Shown piece by piece: positions 18,067 through 26,332 of a DNA stretch of 64,000 bases. Source of the DNA: Rhizobium vallis (GTDB taxonomy: Bacteria; Pseudomonadota; Alphaproteobacteria; Rhizobiales; Rhizobiaceae); contig NZ_ML133686.1 in the NCBI RefSeq assembly GCF_003985155.1, positions 962,001 to 1,026,000 of the forward strand, read 5' to 3'. The first letter of the stretch is position 1; each line of letters starts with the position of its first letter. Under the pieces are notes generated by a model, which searched no databases, had not been told where the DNA came from, and was given only the letters and a program-made list of their open reading frames with translations. The translations under genes were made by a program, and so were the position numbers.

Positions 18067-19104
18067 ATGAGATGGAAGCGCACGATCCAGCTGCTGGATG
18101 TTCATGCCGAAGGCGAGATCGGCCGCGTCGCAATCGGCGGCGTGCCGAAGATCCCCGGCGAGACCATCGCCGCCCAGCTGCATTGGCTGAACACCGATCC
18201 GAAGGGCGACGAGCTTCGCCGCTTCCTTTGCCTGGAGCCGCGCGGCGCTCCGATCGGCTCCGTCAACCTGCTGCTGCCGGCGCGGCATCCGGAAGCAGAC
18301 GCCGCCTTCATCATCCTGCAGCCCGATCAGGCGCATGCGAGCTCCGGCTCGAATTCGATCTGCGTGACCACGGCCCTGCTCGAAGCCGGCATCGTCGAGA
18401 TGAAGGAGCCGGAGACCATTGTCACCCTCGAAACCGCAGCCGGCCTCGTCAAGGCGACGGCAACCTGCCGCGACGGGCGCTGCGAGAAGGTCAGGCTCAC
18501 CATGGTGCCGTCTTTCGTGCATGAGCTTGATGTCGGGGTCGAGACGCCGCATTGGGGAAAGATCAAGGCCGATATCTCCTATGGCGGCATTTTCTATGCG
18601 CTGGTCGATGTCGGCCAGATCGGTCTGACGATCGAGAAGGCCAATGCTGCCGGTCTCGTCCAGGCCGGCATGATTCTCAAGGAACTGATCAACCGCGACA
18701 TCAAGGTTGTCCATCCTGAGATCCCGGCGATATCAGGCGTTGCCTATGTGATGTTCCGCGACACCGAGGCCGACGGCACGGTGCGCACCTGCACCACCAT
18801 GTGGCCCGGCCGCGCCGACCGCTCGCCCTGCGGCACCGGCAATTCCGCCAATCTTGCTACCCTTCATGCCAGGGGCAGGGCGAAGGTCGGCGACACCTTC
18901 ATTTCGAAGTCGATCATCGGCTCGGAATTCGAAGTCGGCCTGCAGGCGGTGACCCAAGTGGCCGGCCGTCCGGCGGTTATCCCGACAATCACCGGCCGCG
19001 GTTTCACCTTCGGCCTGACCCAGGTGGCCCTCGACCCCTTCGACCCGCATCCCGGCGGTTTCGCCCTGACGGATGTCTGGGGACCATCGGCCGGGGAGAT
19101 CTGA
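18067..19104 (+). CDS. Proline racemase superfamily: 4-hydroxyproline epimerase or hydroxyproline dehydratase
   Basis: 345 residues, usual length for the family. The first catalytic position is in HASSGSNSICV, with Ser-Gly-Ser where proline racemase and classic 4-hydroxyproline epimerase have Cys-Gly-His. The second, RSPCGTGNSA, keeps its Cys. It is therefore of the Ser/Cys type, some members of which are reported to act as epimerase, dehydratase or both on hydroxyprolines. The upstream FAD oxidase supports a hydroxyproline pathway. Its last codons are repeated at 19482-19523. Confidence 0.85.
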   Translation: MRWKRTIQLLDVHAEGEIGRVAIGGVPKIPGETIAAQLHWLNTDPKGDELRRFLCLEPRGAPIGSVNLLLPARHPEADAAFIILQPDQAHASSGSNSICVTTALLEAGIVEMKEPETIVTLETAAGLVKATATCRDGRCEKVRLTMVPSFVHELDVGVETPHWGKIKADISYGGIFYALVDVGQIGLTIEKANAAGLVQAGMILKELINRDIKVVHPEIPAISGVAYVMFRDTEADGTVRTCTTMWPGRADRSPCGTGNSANLATLHARGRAKVGDTFISKSIIGSEFEVGLQAVTQVAGRPAVIPTITGRGFTFGLTQVALDPFDPHPGGFALTDVWGPSAGEI

Positions 19105-19198
19105 GCGGTTCAGCCTTTTACGGAAGCGCAGAACCCTTTAACTTCTTGTTCGGATAGGCTCAAATTCCTTAACCCAATCTATATGATGCGAGTAACCG

Positions 19199-19480
19199 AT
19201 GCACAGCGAAGACGTCGAGATTTTTTCGGACCGGACCAATGCCGCCGTGATGCGCCATCCCGGCCGAAGGTTTCCCGGTATTCTCGTCCAAGGTGACAGC
19301 CTCTATGCCTTGTGCTGCCAGGCTGACGTCGGATGCGAAAAAGTTGGTCGCGGAAAGCCGGGTTACGAGGATTTGAACGACCTTCGCAATACGCTTTGGT
19401 CTTACCTTAGTCACTATAAGTCGACCCTTCACGAGCACGGCATTGGTTTGCCTTTCTCTGAAGATAGTCCGTTTGAATGA
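19199..19480 (+). CDS. Small conserved hypothetical protein (HPGRRFPG motif)
   Basis: 93 residues. The segment VMRHPGRRFPGILVQGDSLY followed by ALCCQADVG, and the helix LNDLRNTLWSYLSHYKSTL, look like a conserved small soluble family found as a stand-alone gene in many proteobacteria (possibly DUF6959; from memory, not checked). The ribosome-binding site is weak. Its position between two copies of the racemase C-terminus suggests it arrived with a rearrangement. Function unknown. Confidence 0.6.
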   Translation: MHSEDVEIFSDRTNAAVMRHPGRRFPGILVQGDSLYALCCQADVGCEKVGRGKPGYEDLNDLRNTLWSYLSHYKSTLHEHGIGLPFSEDSPFE

Positions 19481-19481
19481 T

Positions 19482-19523
19482 GTCCTGACGGACGTCTGGG
19501 GCCTGTCGACCGGAGAGATTTGA
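19482..19523 (+). pseudogene. Relic of a second proline-racemase-family 3' end
   Basis: The 14 codons read VLTDVWGLSTGEI-stop, against ALTDVWGPSAGEI-stop at the end of the intact gene (19063-19104). Similarity continues a few bases beyond the stop (GAGCGTTCAG against GAGCGGTTCAG). About seven mismatches in some 47 bases imply an old duplication or a paralogue remnant, not a recent tandem copy. Confidence 0.7.
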
Positions 19524-19566
19524 GCGTTCAGGGCAGGTGTCGGAAGCTCGGAAGGATTTTCAAGCT

Positions 19567-19941
19567 TTAAGCGGCATCTTCGATGTCGAAGCGGGCCACT
19601 TTGCCGTCTCGAAAACGAAAAACATGTCCGACTGTCTTGTCCCTGAGACCGTGCCTCTGCTCCTGGAGCGGGTTGCCTTGGAGATCGCGGATAGATTGCC
19701 GGACTTCTGCAATGATCGCGCCATCCTGAGTTCGATCGAAGCGCACAGGCTCCACGTGCGGATCGATCATGGCCCACTGGTGCGTCCAGTATTCCCGTAT
19801 CGCCTCGCGGCCATGGACATGACCGCCATCCATGCCGTTGGCCCAGGCGACGTCATCGGTCAGTGCTGTCAGCACCCCGTCAATATCCCGCGCGTTGAAG
19901 CGATCGTAAAGGCGTTCAAGGGTTTTGACGTCATCGTCCAT
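19567..19941 (-). CDS. SnoaL-like/NTF2-fold protein
   Basis: 124 residues from ATG 19941, preceded by AAGGAGAG. The start LERLYDRFNARDIDGVLTAL followed by TDDVAWANGMDGG, HGREAIREYW and the closing FRFRDGKVARFDIEDAA are the hallmarks of the SnoaL/ketosteroid-isomerase-like alpha+beta cone. Such small proteins bind or isomerise hydrophobic ligands; no substrate can be assigned. It diverges from a MarR regulator and shares its promoter region, so it is probably that regulator's target. Confidence 0.85.
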   Translation of the reverse strand: MDDDVKTLERLYDRFNARDIDGVLTALTDDVAWANGMDGGHVHGREAIREYWTHQWAMIDPHVEPVRFDRTQDGAIIAEVRQSIRDLQGNPLQEQRHGLRDKTVGHVFRFRDGKVARFDIEDAA

Positions 19942-19990
19942 TGGGTCTCTCCTTGCTTGGTGCGGCTCTTGCGGCGGATGCTGACTCAAT

Positions 19991-20008
19991 TATATATGCA
20001 CATATATA
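19991..20008. promoter_or_regulatory. Probable MarR operator
   Basis: TATATATG-CA-CATATATA, a perfect 8-base inverted repeat, sits midway in the 108-base divergent promoter region. It is the size and composition expected for a MarR dimer. Confidence 0.6.
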
Positions 20009-20049
20009 TCTGGATGCGGGCAAGGGCAAGGTACGATGGGTGAGGTAGA

Positions 20050-20526
20050 ATGAATTTGGATGTACTCTCGACGCCAGGACACCTGATCAGCCTTGCGGCT
20101 CGCGGTTTCGCCCGTCTCAGCGAAGCGCGGCTGAAGCCGCTTGGTTTCGGCGTTGGACATCTGCCGGTGCTGGTCGCACTTCAGGATGGCCGGGCAAGTA
20201 CGCAGCGTGATCTTGCCCGCTTCGCCAAGATTGAGCAGCCGCCGATGGCGCAGATGCTTGCCCGCATGGAACGGGACGGGCTGATTGAGCGTGCGCCCGA
20301 CCCGACCGATCGGCGCAGCAGCCGCATCACGCTGACGGAGGCCGCAGAAGCGCGCCTGCCGGACGCGGTTGCCGTCTTGCTTCGGGGTAATCAGGAGGTG
20401 CTGAGCGGCTTCACGGATGGGGAGGTCGTGCTGCTCGTTGACCTGCTGACGCGCTTGATCGCAAACCTCGATCGGCTCGCGGCTGCCGAAGCGCCGCCTG
20501 CCACGCCGGTTCACGAGAAGGACTAG
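20050..20526 (+). CDS. MarR-family transcriptional regulator
   Basis: 158 residues. The winged helix is clear: ASTQRDLARFAKIEQPPMAQ, then MLARMERDGLIERAPDPTDR with RSSRITLTEAAEARL as the wing. It likely represses itself and the divergent SnoaL-like gene through the palindrome at 19991-20008. The inducer is unknown. Confidence 0.9.
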   Translation: MNLDVLSTPGHLISLAARGFARLSEARLKPLGFGVGHLPVLVALQDGRASTQRDLARFAKIEQPPMAQMLARMERDGLIERAPDPTDRRSSRITLTEAAEARLPDAVAVLLRGNQEVLSGFTDGEVVLLVDLLTRLIANLDRLAAAEAPPATPVHEKD

Positions 20527-20576
20527 TGGACCGCCTGTTGGAAGCTGATTGAGGCTGCGCCTCGATTTGACGGGCT

Positions 20577-21047
20577 CTAATAAACGAAGGGATCGACCTC
20601 TGTGTGGGTGCCCGATTCCTTCGGATAGATCACGCCCTTGCGCAGGATGATGTTGGCATAGAGCCGGGGCTCGCTGGTCTGGATCAGCGCGTGGGCGGCC
20701 TTTACCCGGCCATAGAAATCCTGGCCGACGAGCGGCACCACCTGCCGGTGGGGCTCGTGCTTGGCGCAGCAGGCGATCATCTCCTCATGCACGGGGTCGA
20801 GCTTGTCGCGTTCGGCCTTGACGGTCGAGCGGAAGATCGCTTCGGGCACGAAATCGTCGATCGGCAGCACGCTGAGCACGGCGTTCAGAACCGGGATGAG
20901 GTGGTGGCCATCGAGCCGGATCAGACGGCGTGCATCTTCGACGCCGGGATAATTGCCGTCGACGATGGCGATCTCGTCGCCGTGGCCCATGGCGCGAAGC
21001 GTAAAAAGCAGCTCCGGGCTCAAAAGCGGATCAAGTTCCTTCAGCAT
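20577..21047 (-). CDS. RbsD/FucU-family sugar mutarotase
   Basis: 156 residues from ATG 21047 behind AAGGAGG. Family motifs: MGHGDEIAIVDGNYPG with the catalytic His and Asp, and EPRLYANIILRKGVIYP at the C-terminus. These enzymes interconvert sugar anomers (L-fucose type) or pyranose/furanose forms. The first 17 bases overlap the end of frcR, so the two are co-transcribed. In this setting it may supply the sugar form used by the Frc system; its specificity is inferred only. Confidence 0.85.
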   Translation of the reverse strand: MLKELDPLLSPELLFTLRAMGHGDEIAIVDGNYPGVEDARRLIRLDGHHLIPVLNAVLSVLPIDDFVPEAIFRSTVKAERDKLDPVHEEMIACCAKHEPHRQVVPLVGQDFYGRVKAAHALIQTSEPRLYANIILRKGVIYPKESGTHTEVDPFVY

Positions 21048-22278
21048 GGTCAACCTCCTTGAAGAGTACGTTTTGGTCGGTCAGGTAGCGCGCGAAAATC
21101 GGCAGGCTGGCGCCGCCGATGGCACGCGCCTGGGCGCCGACCGCGCCCTCGATGATATCGGGCATGACGACGCCCTGCAGGTCGAGCTTGGCGGCTTCAT
21201 TGATCGTCGCGTGCACGATGCGGCTACGCACCCAGTTGGGAAAGCCGCCATCGATCACCGCTGCGCTGAAATCGACGATCGAGGCAGCCGCCACGATCGC
21301 CTGCGCCAGCGCCTTGGCGGTATCCTGGATCCAGGTTTCCATGGGCTCGCCGAAATCCACCCAGTCATCGGCGGAATACCAGAGCGGCTCGGGATCGATG
21401 CCGCGCTCGCGCAGCATGTTTTCGAGCACGAAGATCGAGGCTATTTCGAGCAGCTGCTTCGTCTCGCCATTCTTGCCGCGCACGGGCAGCGGCCCGATTG
21501 CGCCTGCCGTCCCGGTGCGGCCGGAAAAAATTGCCGAATTGAGGACGATGCCGCCGCCGATGAAGGAGCCGATGAAGAAATAGACGAAATCCGGGTAGGA
21601 CGGCCCGACGCCGAAGACGAGTTCGGCCCCGCAGGCACTGGTCGCATCGTTCTGCAGGAAGACCGGATGGGGCACGCGCGCGGCGACCTCCGCCTGCAGG
21701 TCGACGTCCCGCCAGACCTCCATGGCTCCCGGCGGCGCCCCCACCTCGTCTGCCCAGTTCCAGAGCTCGAAAGGTGCTGCAATACCGAGGCCGGCGATGC
21801 GCCCGCGCTGCTTCTCATCGAGCCGGTCTTCAATCTCCCGGATGCCCGAGGTGACGAAGGCCAGGATCTCGTTCGGCAGGGGGTAGGCATAGGTCTGGTG
21901 CAACTGCATGCGGATGCGGCCGACGAAGTCCATCAGCACCAGATCGGCGCTGCGCCGGCCCATCTTCAGGCCGAAGGAATAGACGGCGTCTGGGTTGAGA
22001 TGCATCGGGATCGACGGCTGGCCGACCCGGCCGCGCACCGGTGCGCCCCGCGAAAGCAGCCCTTCCTTTTCCAGGACCCGCATGATGACCGAGACGGTCT
22101 GCGCCGAAAGCCCGCTGCGGCGTGCGATATCGGCCTTCGACAGCGCGCCGTATAGGCGCACCAGCGACAGCACGAGCCGTTCGTTATAGGCCCGCACCCT
22201 GACCTGGTTCGCACCTCCGGCCGGATTTAGAATTGGCGGCGGGCCCGGTGTGTGCTCCGGTCCATCCAAGGACGACAT
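21031..22278 (-). CDS. frcR: ROK-family transcriptional regulator FrcR
   Basis: 415 residues. The N-terminal winged helix (YGALSKADIARRSGLSAQTV, then SVIMRVLEKEGLL) is fused to a ROK sugar-kinase-like domain (GIGGG-like loop FFIGSFIGGGIVLNSAIFSG). It diverges from frcB, the arrangement of frcR and frcBCAK in Sinorhizobium meliloti, where the locus imports fructose. GGGAGGAG supports the start. It overlaps the downstream mutarotase gene. Confidence 0.85.
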   Translation of the reverse strand: MSSLDGPEHTPGPPPILNPAGGANQVRVRAYNERLVLSLVRLYGALSKADIARRSGLSAQTVSVIMRVLEKEGLLSRGAPVRGRVGQPSIPMHLNPDAVYSFGLKMGRRSADLVLMDFVGRIRMQLHQTYAYPLPNEILAFVTSGIREIEDRLDEKQRGRIAGLGIAAPFELWNWADEVGAPPGAMEVWRDVDLQAEVAARVPHPVFLQNDATSACGAELVFGVGPSYPDFVYFFIGSFIGGGIVLNSAIFSGRTGTAGAIGPLPVRGKNGETKQLLEIASIFVLENMLRERGIDPEPLWYSADDWVDFGEPMETWIQDTAKALAQAIVAAASIVDFSAAVIDGGFPNWVRSRIVHATINEAAKLDLQGVVMPDIIEGAVGAQARAIGGASLPIFARYLTDQNVLFKEVDHAEGT

Positions 22279-22333
22279 GGCCGCTCCTCCCGATCGTTGG
22301 CCTATGCCTGATTTGCGCCGAGCATGCCATATC

Positions 22334-22346
22334 GAATTAATAATTC
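22334..22346. promoter_or_regulatory. Candidate FrcR operator
   Basis: GAATTA-A-TAATTC, an AT-rich inverted repeat between frcR and frcB, 15 bases before the -35 box of the frcB promoter. Many ROK regulators bind AT-rich palindromes. The assignment is inferred from position. Confidence 0.45.
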
Positions 22347-22361
22347 AATCGGATTTATTTA

Positions 22362-22390
22362 TTGACAAGCCGATTTCTTTTCGCTCTTAA
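22362..22390 (+). promoter_or_regulatory. frcB promoter
   Basis: TTGACA, 17 bases, TCTTAA, giving a leader of about 110 bases before frcB. The -35 box is perfect and the -10 weak, as expected for a regulated promoter. Confidence 0.5.
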
Positions 22391-22506
22391 TTGCCATCGT
22401 CAAGGGCACGGGACAGCTTGTGGAGGCCTTGGGCGCTCCACGGCGAAGTGTCATTTTAGCAGTTCCGGACCGCAGGGGCGGTGCCGGCAAACTCTGGGAG
22501 GAGTCC

Positions 22507-23526
22507 ATGAAGAAATCAGTTCTCGCTTTCGGCGCGCTCGCGCTTGGTGTCGCTTTTTCCGCTCCGGCGATGGCGGCTGACGTTTCCGCCTGCCTCATCA
22601 CCAAGACCGACACCAATCCCTTCTTCGTCAAGATGAAGGAAGGTGCGACGGCCAAGGCCAAGGAACTCGGCGTTTCGCTGAAGTCCTATGCCGGCAAGGT
22701 CGACGGCGACAGCGAAAGCCAGGTCGCGGCGATCGAAAGCTGCATTGCCGACGGCGCAAAGGGCATCCTGCTCACCGCCTCCGACACCAAGGGCATCGTC
22801 TCTTCGGTCAAGAAGGCGCGTGATGCCGGCGTGCTGGTCATCGCGCTCGACACGCCGCTTGAGCCGGCCGATGCCGCCGACGCCACTTTCGCCACCGACA
22901 ACCTGCTCGCCGGCAAGCTGATCGGCCAGTGGGCCAAGGAAACGCTCGGCGACAAGGCCAAGGACGCCAAGGTCGGCTTCCTCGACCTGACCCCGTCGCA
23001 GCCGACGGTCGACGTTCTGCGCGACCAGGGCTTCATGATCGGCTTCGGCATCGACCCGAAGAACCCGGACAAGATCGGCGATGAGGACGACAAGCGCATC
23101 GTCGGCCATGACGTGACCAACGGCAATGAGGAAGGCGGCCGCAAGGCCATGGAAAACCTTCTCCAGAAGGATCCGAGCATCAACGTCATCCACACGATCA
23201 ACGAACCGGCCGCAGTTGGTGCCTACCAGGCGCTGAAGGCCGTCGGCATGGAAAAGAACGTGCTGATCGTCTCGGTCGACGGCGGTTGCCCGGGTGTGAA
23301 GTCGGTTAAGGAAGGCGTCATCGGCGCCACCTCGCAGCAGTACCCGCTGCTGATGGCGTCGCTCGGTATCGAGGCGATCAAGAAGTTCGCCGACAGCGGC
23401 GAAAAGCCGAAGCCGACCGAAGGCAAGTCCTTCTTCGACACCGGCGTTTCGCTCGTCACCGACAAGCCGGTCTCCGGCGTCAAGTCGATCGACACCAAGG
23501 AAGGCACTGCCAAGTGCTGGGGCTGA
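22507..23526 (+). CDS. frcB: Fructose ABC transporter, periplasmic binding protein
   Basis: 339 residues with a signal peptide (cleaved near AMA-AD). It is a type I sugar-binding fold, with [20 protein letters not shown] at the start and [19 protein letters not shown] in the second lobe. It captures fructose (and possibly ribose or mannose, as in S. meliloti) and delivers it to FrcC. GGGAGGAG supports the start. It is the first gene of frcBCAK and is followed by a strong hairpin. Confidence 0.93.
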   Translation: MKKSVLAFGALALGVAFSAPAMAADVSACLITKTDTNPFFVKMKEGATAKAKELGVSLKSYAGKVDGDSESQVAAIESCIADGAKGILLTASDTKGIVSSVKKARDAGVLVIALDTPLEPADAADATFATDNLLAGKLIGQWAKETLGDKAKDAKVGFLDLTPSQPTVDVLRDQGFMIGFGIDPKNPDKIGDEDDKRIVGHDVTNGNEEGGRKAMENLLQKDPSINVIHTINEPAAVGAYQALKAVGMEKNVLIVSVDGGCPGVKSVKEGVIGATSQQYPLLMASLGIEAIKKFADSGEKPKPTEGKSFFDTGVSLVTDKPVSGVKSIDTKEGTAKCWG

Positions 23527-23548
23527 GCCCGATCTTTTGAAAGAGAGA

Positions 23549-23578
23549 ACGGCCGGGGCTTGATCCCCGGCCGTTTTG
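23549..23578 (+). terminator. Intercistronic hairpin/attenuator between frcB and frcC
   Basis: ACGGCCGGGG (23549-23558) pairs perfectly with CCCCGGCCGT (23565-23574), followed by TTTTGG. It should stop most transcripts and protect frcB mRNA, giving excess binding protein over permease. Confidence 0.75.
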
Positions 23579-23678
23579 GACGGACGATGTGTCGTCGCCC
23601 CACCGGCTAAGCAACGAACGGATTAACAAGGGTGACGGCCTCTGCGCGAATTCGGCGCGCGGATGCGGAGGAGGAACA

Positions 23679-24743
23679 ATGACCGGAGCACAGGAATTCG
23701 AACGCGTTCTCGACGGCAGCGACAAGAATGTCGCGTCCTTCGAGCACCAGAAAGTCTCGCTGATAAAGCGGATTCAGCATTTTCTGCACTCGACGCCGGC
23801 GGCCGTGCCGCTGATCGTGCTGCTGCTGGCGATCATCATCTTCGGGATTGCGCTTCCCGGGCGCTTCTTCTCTTCATACACGCTGACGCTGATCCTGCAG
23901 CAGATCGCTGTCGTCGGCATTCTCGGCGCTGCCCAGACGCTGGTCATCCTGACCGCCGGCATCGATCTTTCGATCGGCGTCATCATGGTGATCTCGGCCG
24001 TCATCATGGGCAATGTCGCCGTCACCTACGGCATACCGACGCCGTTCGCGGTGATAGCCGGCCTCCTGGTCGGCGGCCTGTGCGGCTTGCTGAACGGTGC
24101 CCTCGTCGCCTTCATGAAACTGCCGCCCTTCATCGTCACGCTCGGCACCTGGAATATCGTCATGGCGACGAATTTTATCTATTCCGCCAACGAGACGATC
24201 CGCGACACCGACGTCGACGAACAGGCGCCACTGCTGCATCTCTTCGCCGCGAACTTCAAGCTCGGCAGCGCCGTTCTGACGCTCGGCGTCATCGCCATGG
24301 TGTTGCTCGTCCTCTTGCTCTGGTACGTCCTCAATCACACGGCCTGGGGCCGCCATGTCTATGCGGTCGGCGACGATCCGGAGGCGGCCAAACTCTCCGG
24401 TATTCAGACCAAGAAGGTGCTGCTGACCGTCTACACCATATCGGGCGTGATCGCTGCCTTCGCCGCCTGGATCTCCATCGGCCGCAACGGCTCGATCTCA
24501 CCCTCCTCGGCGGTCACCGACTATAACCTGCAGGCGATCACTGCGACCGTGATCGGCGGCATCTCGCTCTTCGGCGGCCGCGGCTCCATTCTCGGTACGC
24601 TCTTCGGCGCGATGATCGTCGGTGTCGTGTCGATGGGCCTCAATATGCTTGGCGCCGACCCGCAATGGAAAGTCCTTTTGACGGGCGTGCTGATCATCGC
24701 CGCCGTCGGTATCGACCAGTGGATCAGAAAGGTTTCGGTGTAA
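23679..24743 (+). CDS. frcC: Fructose ABC transporter permease
   Basis: 354 residues from ATG 23679 behind GGAGGAGG. It is a hydrophobic BPD_transp_2 permease of the RbsC/AraH type with about ten membrane helices. Conserved elements include AQTLVILTAGIDLSIGVIMV and the C-terminal TATVIGGISLFGGRGSILGT loop. It forms the membrane channel with FrcA and ends 2 bases before frcA. Confidence 0.93.
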   Translation: MTGAQEFERVLDGSDKNVASFEHQKVSLIKRIQHFLHSTPAAVPLIVLLLAIIIFGIALPGRFFSSYTLTLILQQIAVVGILGAAQTLVILTAGIDLSIGVIMVISAVIMGNVAVTYGIPTPFAVIAGLLVGGLCGLLNGALVAFMKLPPFIVTLGTWNIVMATNFIYSANETIRDTDVDEQAPLLHLFAANFKLGSAVLTLGVIAMVLLVLLLWYVLNHTAWGRHVYAVGDDPEAAKLSGIQTKKVLLTVYTISGVIAAFAAWISIGRNGSISPSSAVTDYNLQAITATVIGGISLFGGRGSILGTLFGAMIVGVVSMGLNMLGADPQWKVLLTGVLIIAAVGIDQWIRKVSV

Positions 24744-24745
24744 CC

Positions 24746-25528
24746 ATGGCTCGCGAACCCATTCTCACCGCCCGCGGTCTCGTCAAGCGTTACGGACGCG
24801 TAACCGCGCTCGACAATGCCGATTTCGACCTCTATCCCGGCGAAATCCTCGCCGTGATCGGCGACAACGGCGCCGGCAAGTCCTCGCTGATCAAGGCGAT
24901 TTCAGGTGCGGTCACTCCCGACGAGGGCGTGATCACGCTCGAAGGCCGGCAGGTGCAGTTCCGCTCGCCGATGGAGGCACGCGAAGCCGGCATCGAGACC
25001 GTCTACCAGAACCTTGCTCTGTCGCCAGCGCTGTCGATCGCCGACAACATGTTCCTCGGCCGCGAGATCCGCAAACCCGGTCCCCTCGGGTCGTTGTTCC
25101 GCATGCTCGACCGGCCGGCCATGGAAAAGCTGGCACGCGACAAGCTGACCGAACTCGGCCTGATGACCATCCAGAACATCAACCAGGCGGTGGAAACGCT
25201 CTCCGGCGGCCAGCGTCAGGGCGTTGCGGTGGCTCGCGCCGCCGCCTTCGGCTCGAAGGTGATCATCATGGACGAACCGACGGCGGCGCTCGGCGTCAAG
25301 GAAAGCCGCCGCGTGCTGGAACTGATCCTCGACGTGCGCGCCCGCGGCCTGCCGATCGTGCTGATCTCCCACAACATGCCGCATGTCTTCGAAGTGGCCG
25401 ACCGGATCCATATCCACCGTCTCGGCCGGCGGCTGACGGTGATCGATCCGAAGGAATACACCATGTCCGACGCTGTCGCCTTCATGACCGGCGCCAAGGC
25501 GGTGCCGACGGAGCCCGTCGCTGCATGA
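24746..25528 (+). CDS. frcA: Fructose ABC transporter ATP-binding protein
   Basis: 260 residues, a single nucleotide-binding domain, whereas many ribose-type systems have a doubled one. Walker A is GDNGAGKSS, the signature is ETLSGGQRQGVAVARAA, Walker B is VIIMDEPTAALG and the switch His is in LISHNMPHVF. It starts 2 bases after frcC and overlaps frcK by ATGA. Confidence 0.94.
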   Translation: MAREPILTARGLVKRYGRVTALDNADFDLYPGEILAVIGDNGAGKSSLIKAISGAVTPDEGVITLEGRQVQFRSPMEAREAGIETVYQNLALSPALSIADNMFLGREIRKPGPLGSLFRMLDRPAMEKLARDKLTELGLMTIQNINQAVETLSGGQRQGVAVARAAAFGSKVIIMDEPTAALGVKESRRVLELILDVRARGLPIVLISHNMPHVFEVADRIHIHRLGRRLTVIDPKEYTMSDAVAFMTGAKAVPTEPVAA

Positions 25529-26157
25529 GCGCACGCATCGACGAAATCGCCGGCGAGGTGCTTGACCGCGCCGGCGATGCCAGGCGTTTCCTGATCGCGA
25601 TCGCCGGGCCGCCGGGTGCCGGCAAATCCACCATGGCCGACAATCTCGCCGACGCGTTGAAGGCGAAAGGGGAGAGCGTCGCGGTGCTGCCCATGGATGG
25701 TTTCCACATGGACAACGCCGTTCTCATTGAACGTGGCCTGCTTGCCCGCAAGGGCATTCCGGAAACCTTCGATGTACGCGGCTTCCTGGATATCGTCCGC
25801 GCGGTTCGCCCGGCAGATCAGGAAGTTCTCGTCCCCGTCTTCGACCGCTCGCGCGAGCTTGCGATTGCCTCGGCCCGCCCGATCGACCCGAAGGATCGTT
25901 TCATCATCATCGAAGGCAACTATCTGCTCTTCACGCAGGGCAAATGGGCTGAACTCGATGGCATCTTCGACTTCACGATCATGCTCGCCCCGCCGATCGA
26001 GGTGCTGGAAGAGCGCCTTTGGGAGCGCTGGCGCGGTTATAAGCTGAGCGAAGAGGCCGCCAGCGCCAAGGTCTACGGCAACGACCTGCCGAACGGCCGG
26101 CTGATCCTCGAAAATCGCCGCCCGGCCGATGTGACGCTGGAGATCGCGCTGGCGTGA
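25525..26157 (+). CDS. frcK: Fructose transport-linked kinase FrcK
   Basis: 210 residues of the P-loop uridine-kinase/phosphoribulokinase-like group. The P-loop is IAGPPGAGKSTMADNLADAL and the acid/base region is VLPMDGFHMDNAVLIERGLL. Its ATG overlaps the frcA stop by 4 bases. In S. meliloti the equivalent gene lies in the same operon, but its role in transport is not established. A separate PfkB fructokinase is encoded at 32441. Confidence 0.85.
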   Translation: MSARIDEIAGEVLDRAGDARRFLIAIAGPPGAGKSTMADNLADALKAKGESVAVLPMDGFHMDNAVLIERGLLARKGIPETFDVRGFLDIVRAVRPADQEVLVPVFDRSRELAIASARPIDPKDRFIIIEGNYLLFTQGKWAELDGIFDFTIMLAPPIEVLEERLWERWRGYKLSEEAASAKVYGNDLPNGRLILENRRPADVTLEIALA

Positions 26158-26190
26158 TGCGGCAGTGATTGTTTTCTTGTAAAAGCCAAT

Positions 26191-26292
26191 GCATGTCGCC
26201 GGGAAGTGTGCAGCGGTTCCGGGATAGCGACATGCATGAATGAAAGAGCTAAAGCGCGTCGCATGAATCGATTTCAATGCGACGCGCTTTAG
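26191..26292. repeat. Rhizobial mosaic palindromic repeat
   Basis: Two nested palindromes: GCATGTCGC...GCGACATGC (26191-26235) and AAAGCGCGTCGCAT...ATGCGACGCGCTTT (26251-26290). Related copies lie at 48011-48116 and 57526-57625 (AAGTGTGnnGCGGTT, then AAAGCGC and CGCTTTAG). It fills the gap between frcK and pyrC. Confidence 0.7.
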
Positions 26293-26332
26293 TGTTATCG
26301 AGACCGCAGACGCATCGCTTCGGAGGTCTGCC

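Noticed and set aside
20953..22155. 400-codon open frame opposite frcR
   Set aside because: It overlaps frcR completely and shows no family motif.
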